A DNA stretch of 64,000 nucleotides from positions 11,184,001 to 11,248,000 of the forward strand of contig BSBM01000068.1 of assembly GCA_027924585.1 (NCBI GenBank), given 5' to 3'. The stretch is from Larix kaempferi (lineage: Eukaryota > Streptophyta > Pinopsida > Pinales > Pinaceae). The notes under the pieces are model-generated. The model was not told the origin of the DNA and did no database searches. It saw only the letters and a program-made list of their open reading frames with translations. Shown here one piece after another: positions 58,999 to 64,000 of the stretch (position 1 is its first letter; each line of letters opens with the position of its first letter). A program made the translations under genes and the position numbers.

Positions 58999-60002
58999 TG
59001 TTGGAAATATTTGATTACAAGTTGATCGCGTATGTAGTTTGCGCCGGCTCTGTCAGTCCTTTTGTTAGTCAGCAGAAGTCACAGAGATGTCAGACAGACA
59101 ATCAGTCTGTCAGTAGGCTTCGTGTACTCTTCCTAGTATTTTTTCTTAGGTAGAAATTAATTACAGTCTTTAATGGAGTTCAATAGCTTCTAGGCGAAGC
59201 GATCTCAAGTTTGTGTATAAATGAAAAAATCTCTGATAGGATTAGGGAGAGATGTAGGAGCGAAAGGAGAAGAAGAGATTGGTCATAAAATGTATTACAA
59301 GCCCAAGCTCTGTAAAAATGGTGAAAGATTGAAGTAAAACTCATTTCTCAAGTGCGGCAATGTTGTTTGTTTTACTATGGTAATATATAATTCTATAGTT
59401 ATTTGTGTTCATTCTCAATGTTGTTTGTTTTACTGTGGTAATATATAATTCTAGAGTTATTTGTGTGTTGCACATCTTCTTCATATTCACCTATGTAAAT
59501 GTTGTTTACTTTTACTGTCTGTAAAAGAAATCAAGATTTCCATATATATTTCACGGTAAAGTTTGCTTAAGAGTGAGTTTGTGGAAGGTCAAAGTATTCT
59601 GTAAAGTTGAGAAGTTACGGGGAGTAAAACTATCTTCAAGTAAAGAAGTCTGCAAAGTTCTAGGTATTTCACACAAGTTAAGAGTTCCCAAGTAAATTTA
59701 GTGTGAAGTCAAATTTACTGCGAAGTAAATTTAAAGTTCTGTGAAGTTAATCTCTGCAAAATTAAAAGTTGGGGTTTCCCCAAGTTTGCTAATGAAAAGA
59801 AATATCTACTTAAATTTTAATTGATCTTCAAGTAAAGAAGTCCGCAAAGTTAGGTATTTAACACAAGTTAAGAGTTCCGCATAAGTGCAAGCTTAGTGAA
59901 GACAAGCTGTGCGAATCCAAGTTCTGTGAAGTTAATCTCTGTGAAATTAAAAGTTGGGTTTCAGCCAAGTTTGCTAATGAAAAGAAATATCGTGTGCTTA
60001 GC
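58999..60002 (+). repeat. Copia LTR c (3' LTR of Copia-4), with internal duplications
   Basis: TGTTGGAAATATTTG follows the polypurine tract. Relative to LTR b it lacks about 45 bp near 59,140. It has a tandem duplication of tgttgtttgttttact (about 59,358 and 59,417) and a partial duplication of about 190 bp (cttcaagtaaagaagtc at about 59,633 and 59,826). The right end near 60,000-60,002 (gtgtgcttagc) is approximate. Confidence 0.85.
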
Positions 60003-60551
60003 TATCAACCCACCTCAGTATTGAAAAATTGAAATTGAAACCAACTCTCAATTAATTTATAGCTAATATAAAAAAGAAATATACACTCAATTTCGTAGAA
60101 AATGAAGACCAACTTGGAACCAAAATTTCTCTATATAGATGAAGTGGATGCCTCCATTGATAATAATGAACCAACAAATTCTTCCCAATATTGAAATTTT
60201 TCCATTGATAATCAGTAACCAACAAATCCTTCCCAATATCAAAGACATTTCCAAGCATAATAATCCCAAAATTTGCAAGGGATGCAAAGCTCTTACATGA
60301 CTCCATTAAAATCCCCCATCTTCCCCTCAGATTTTGCATTGCAAATTGATCTGACGCACATGAGCAATTAGGGTAGTGACTCTTTGCTATTCTGAGGGCA
60401 TGTAATAATAATACTTTGTCAATGTAAAGCAATGAGTCTCGCAAGATTTTAGTTAAAAGTAGGTTAAAAAAACGATGATTCTCTCAAGATTTTAGGTAAA
60501 AGTAGCTTTAGAAAAAAACTATTCTTTAAAACCTTTAAGATACTTACAATG
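60003..60551. other. Unassigned flank with a short direct repeat
   Basis: No recognised gene. Two degenerate copies of cattgataat...accaacaaat..ttcccaatat (about 60,157 and 60,203) generate the internal repeat in a 130-codon minus-strand frame at 60,052-60,444, which resembles no family I know. Confidence 0.45.
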
Positions 60552-60941
60552 ATCCTCTATGTATATATATAACCATTTGCTCAAGCATTCGTCTATATAT
60601 ATATCACCATTTGCTGAAGCATTCGTCATGTACCTCAAACGCACAACACACGAAGAAACGTTATAAAAAGAAAGATAAAGAGGGTAAAGTTAGTCTCTTC
60701 TGCTCCGGTTGGTTCACAAAAGCTGTACATTTCAGTAGACAAGTACATCAAAAGTGATCAAACGAAGCGACGAGCTCCATAGCTTAATAAATTCTTCGTT
60801 TTTCTACCTCTTTTATTAAACAGAATCGCACTATAAAAAGGCAGAAGCAGTCAGGAAGGTGGAGAAGGGTTCTTTCTCTCTGATTTTCTGTTTTGTTTTT
60901 GCTATTTTGTCTTTCAAAAGTCTTGCATACCTTTCGCGCAT
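60552..60941 (+). repeat. Promoter-like repeat module, copy 2
   Basis: Matches 31,101-31,423: tgtatatatataacc, ttgctgaagcattcgtcatg, agtctcttctgc, ttcacaaaagc and ctataaaaaggcagaagcag (TATA box about 60,831), then gaaggtggagaagggttc. It is adjacent to copy 3. Confidence 0.7.
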
Positions 60942-60956
60942 AAATTTTAAATATCA

Positions 60957-61349
60957 ACAATTTGCTCAAGCATTGGTCATGTATCTTAAAGCAGCAGAAA
61001 AAAATATATATATATATATAAACTGAGTAAAGTTGGTTAGTCTCTTCTGCGCCCTCTGTCTCACAAAAGCCGGAGATTTGAGTACAGACTGTCGAGTACC
61101 AAAAGAGACTAAAGTGGGCGGTGAACAGGCGATGGAGGAGGTTGCTGCATAGTTTAATAAATTATTCCTTTACTTTATCGCCAAAAAATATCTGCAACCT
61201 GGATTAAACAAATTCGTAAATATCTGCCACCTCTGTTAAACAAATTCGCACGATAGAAAGGCAGTAAAAATGCAGAAGCAATGGAAGGTCGAGAATGGTC
61301 TGTCTTTCAACTTTTCTATTTTTGTAGGCGTTTTAGTGGTCTTGCATAC
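60957..61349 (+). repeat. Promoter-like repeat module, copy 3
   Basis: Repeats the module again directly after copy 2: atttgctcaagcattggtca, ttagtctcttctgcgcc, tcacaaaagc, and a mutated TATA position (gatagaaaggcag), then gcaatggaaggtcgagaatgg. It contains an expanded (TA)n tract at about 61,002-61,021. Confidence 0.7.
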
Positions 61350-61969
61350 CGTTCGTGCTACAGCTAATTTAAAAACAGAAACAGGAGTTAGATTATATTC
61401 CCTATATATTCAATAAACTTCATGTTTTCAAATAAATTAGTTTTGAAATTCCGCTCGAAGTTTGACTTCAAATTTGCCTTTGAATTTGGTTTAAATTTCA
61501 AGCTTCGAAACCACAAGCGGTGACTGAACATGCCATAAAACCATGGAACCAAAATATCCCCAATTTAAGGATTCATTTTCTAAATGTTGGGACCAAACAA
61601 ATGGTATCCAATGGAAGGGCATGGATAGGTTTTGCTCTTTTTTGTGGAGTTTCATTTGTGTGCTGGAGAGAAGTTAGATATGGGATATATATGCATATGT
61701 TGATACGATATATGATATGAATCAGCTTAATATTTTTTATTAAAAATTAAAAATAATAATGCTAATGTAAATTTAGTATAATTTTGTTATTTAGAATATC
61801 TAATCTTCAAAAAAACTATATCTTAATTTTTTAAATATTTAATAACTAAAAAAATTAAAATGTATAAATTTACATTATCATATGAATGAAATCCTCATCA
61901 CGAGTTACATAGTACCTATGTGAATGAAAAAATATTTCTTTTCAACTAAATAATAATCTCCTATGCAAG
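61350..61969. other. AT-rich non-coding stretch
   Basis: Nothing recognisable. The short plus-strand frame at 61,520-61,720 has no family resemblance. Confidence 0.4.
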
Positions 61970-62125
61970 AGTTCCATCAAATGAGTGTGTTTAGTTGTGC
62001 TAGGCATGGTAGGTAGGTATCCTTATGAATGTGGACCAAGCCATATGAGTTTCATCAAATGAGTGTGCCTAGTTGTGCTAGGCATGATAGGTAGGTATCC
62101 TTATGAATGTGGACCAAGCCATATG
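61970..62125. repeat. 78-bp direct tandem repeat, two copies
   Basis: Copies 61,970-62,047 and 62,048-62,125 differ at about four bases (core ctaggcatgRtaggtaggta). A related pair gacatcatagRtgcttaaac follows at about 62,127 and 62,245. Confidence 0.85.
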
Positions 62126-62590
62126 AGACATCATAGGTGCTTAAACATTAGACTATAAAGTAATACAAATAGTCATCATTACGTAATTGTACATTTGATA
62201 TTATATAGATTAGGATGAATTGTATTGTTGTCTAAGTAATATCAGACATCATAGATGCTTAAACATTAAAATACAAATTGACACTGCATTTTGGGTAGGG
62301 TTTCGAATGTTGGGGTTTCCTCTAGTGATCTTAGGGGTTGGTTTCATAATTGATCTTAGGAGTTCTGGAAGGTGGTCTTATTGCAGTGGAAGAATGGAGG
62401 TGGAGGGGAAGGGAGGGGAGGGGAGGGGGTAAAATCTCTCCCCAAAGAATCAAGGCTCATAGGAGGCGACTACGAACAAGAATGGATTGAGGTCTGGAAC
62501 GGGAGGAGAAGGTTTGAACCCTGAGATAGGGGTGCAACAAAAAGGAGGGGGAGGAAGGAAGTAAGGGGAATGTATCCTCAAGGAAGCTAG
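62126..62590 (+). other. Probable 5' region of the LINE, with G-rich tract
   Basis: Non-coding, ending in polypurine stretches. 62,405-62,429 has five runs of three or more G separated by one or two A, a potential G-quadruplex. The exact LINE 5' end was not found. Confidence 0.4.
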
Positions 62591-62599
62591 GATTCTGTC

Positions 62600-63590
62600 C
62601 TTGCAAATTAAGTCAATGAAACTTCAAGAAAGAATCCAATATATGAAGGACCATGCCCTGATTGGTAAGTTCATAGAAATTTTCCCTTAAAAAAAAGCAC
62701 TGATCTACTGGATCAACGTTACCTGGAAACCCAAAGGACACTATGATCTACTGCCAGGATCGAAGGTTTTTTTCACGATTGTTTTCTTTAAGCTTGAGAA
62801 TATAGGAACATGATCTTTGAGGGAGAACCTTATTTCTACTATTCCACGGGATTGTTCCTTTGCCCCTGGAAAGAGCATTTTAACCCGGATAAAGAAGATT
62901 TCACAATAGCATCGTTTTGGATCAATATGTACTCACTTCCAAGTGAGTATTGGGAACCAGAGATCTTAGCAGACATTGGAGATTCCATGGGGGTATTTTG
63001 TGAAAAAATGGAATAGACTAAAGTAGTGATATATATACCTTGTATGCAAGGATTTGTGTATATATGGACATATTTAAGGATCTTTTGGAGGTGATAAATC
63101 TCACTTGGGATGATGAGGATTGGTTGAAAACGTTAGATTATGATCATATCCCATTTAGATGTTAGCACTGTCATGAGGATGACCATCTTTTCCTGGATTT
63201 CCCCATGAACATTCCCCCTTCCAACAGAAGTTGAAAGAGGAGAAGGACACAAAAGGTTTTGCAAAGGTTACTAATCAAAAGAGGCAAGGGAAACGTCAGG
63301 GAGGTCTAGATACGAGTAATAAACACACAACTTCCAATAGCTTTGAGGTACTGAATAAGATTCTAGATAATGGGATGAAGCCAAAATATATAGGGGATCA
63401 GAGTGAATAAGGGCATTCATCAAGAGATTCAGAAGTTAATCCACAGCGGGAAGAACCACAATCAGATCCAAAGCATGGAATGTAGGAGGATATTGTCACA
63501 ATAGAAGAGGAAGAAGAGGATATGGAGCTGGGTGAACTGGATTTGGATGGGATAGAGGAGGTGTGTGCTAACAAGAGTAAGGGCTAAATT
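62600..63590 (+). pseudogene. L1-type LINE ORF1 (DUF4283 protein with zinc knuckle), decayed
   Basis: Plant L1 ORF1 binds element RNA. Readable pieces in order: LQERIQYMKDHALIGKFIEI, INVTWKPKGHYDLLPGS, then in another frame MIFEGEPYFYYSTGLFLCPW and KEDFTIASFWINMYSLPSEY (62,810-63,016). Next is LTWDDEDWL-like sequence, and a degenerate knuckle at 63,160-63,204 (CxHCHEDDHLFLDFP) whose last Cys is Phe and which has TAG after its first Cys. Acidic C-terminal sequence runs to about 63,588. Several frameshifts and stops. Confidence 0.85.
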
Positions 63591-63833
63591 CCTTCTCGGC
63601 AGGTCGAGCTTCTCCATGAAGCAATTCTAAAATCCAACTCCCCCATATCTTTGGGGATAGGATCTGGGAATCCACAAGAAATATAAAAAATAAAAAAAAT
63701 ACAAGGAGATTACAGAAAAGAGGGGGAGGAGAAGCAATAGGAAAAGAATAGTGGAGGTAGGGGCCAAGCTAGTGAACTCAATAGAATACCCTACCATCAA
63801 GGAGGCCTTAGCAATAGCTAACATCCTTTCCCA

Positions 63834-64000
63834 ATGAAGCTAATTTCATGGAATATAACGGCATCAAAAGATCCCCAGAAGTTAAGGCTTCTTAAGAAAA
63901 AGATAATGAAGGAGAATTCGATGGCAATGTTTATTCAAGAAACCAAATTCTCAGAGGTGGTAATGAAGTAGATAGGTCGAAAGGTGTGGAGAGGGAGTGA
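63834..64000 (+). pseudogene. L1-type LINE ORF2, start of the APE-type endonuclease (runs off window)
   Basis: ATG 63,834 opens MKLISWNITASKDPQKLRLL, then MFIQETKFSE, the conserved N-terminus of the L1 endonuclease/exonuclease/phosphatase domain with its Asn and Glu metal-site residues (SWN, QET). TAG at 63,969-63,971 ends the frame after 45 codons. The rest lies beyond the window. Confidence 0.88.

Noticed and set aside
60052-60444. 130-codon minus-strand frame as a gene
   Set aside because: Its internal repeat follows a DNA-level direct repeat and nothing in it is recognisable.

Overview
This window looks like nuclear DNA of a seed plant. It is AT-rich, has no operons, and is packed with old, nested plant-type LTR retrotransposons and L1-type LINEs, plus broken plant genes with spliceosomal exon structure. 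The very long LTRs and deep decay would suit a conifer or another large genome, but the sequence does not prove the lineage. I found no intact host gene. The only host-like genes are a methionine aminopeptidase 2 pseudogene (minus strand, three exons, 751-7503) and a DUF761-type pseudogene (minus strand, about 30,470-30,960).

Layout. 1-8.86 kb: MetAP2 pseudogene with a complete Copia element (Copia-1, 1259-7321, target duplication ACAAC) in one intron. 8.86-26.2 kb: a minus-strand Ty3/Gypsy chromovirus (Gypsy-1, LTRs about 3.2 kb). Its left LTR is truncated and is split at 10,834/17,602 by an internally deleted Copia element (Copia-2, target duplication CCAAC). The other LTR preserves the uninterrupted site. 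26.2-28.5 kb: an L1 reverse transcriptase scrap fused to a Gypsy 3' end plus LTR. 28.5-31.5 kb: unrecognised DNA, the DUF761 pseudogene and a promoter-like repeat module that recurs twice at 60.5-61.35 kb. 31.5-60.0 kb: a Copia tandem array (LTR a, copy 3, shared LTR b, copy 4, LTR c). A giant minus-strand Ty3/Gypsy element (called X here, 31,815-51,600) sits inside the integrase of copy 3. X's left LTR carries a 2.03-kb solo LTR of another family, with its target duplication. 60.0-64.0 kb: short repeats and the 5' part of a decayed L1 LINE (ORF1 and the start of the ORF2 endonuclease).

The most unusual object is X. Its internal region (39,412-45,913) encodes Gag, protease, an extra archaeal-type RNase H, reverse transcriptase, a degenerate retroviral-type RNase H and integrase, with an Asp-tRNA-type primer site. 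This fits the Tat/Athila side of plant Ty3/Gypsy. Each LTR is about 5.7 kb and contains, in the same sense as gag-pol, one reading frame of about 1,030 codons with a long coiled-coil C-terminal half. It lies downstream of a TATA box and upstream of the primer site. The frame is present in both LTRs, interrupted by one stop shared by both copies plus private stops acquired after insertion. I recognise no family for this protein.

Order of events that can be read: Gypsy-1 landed beside or inside LINE debris, then Copia-2 entered its LTR. The Copia tandem formed, X inserted into it, and a solo LTR formed inside X. A deletion with AGG microhomology then removed X's left tip together with most of the left Copia copy. 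Many stop codons are C-to-T type changes, as expected for long-methylated, silenced repeats.
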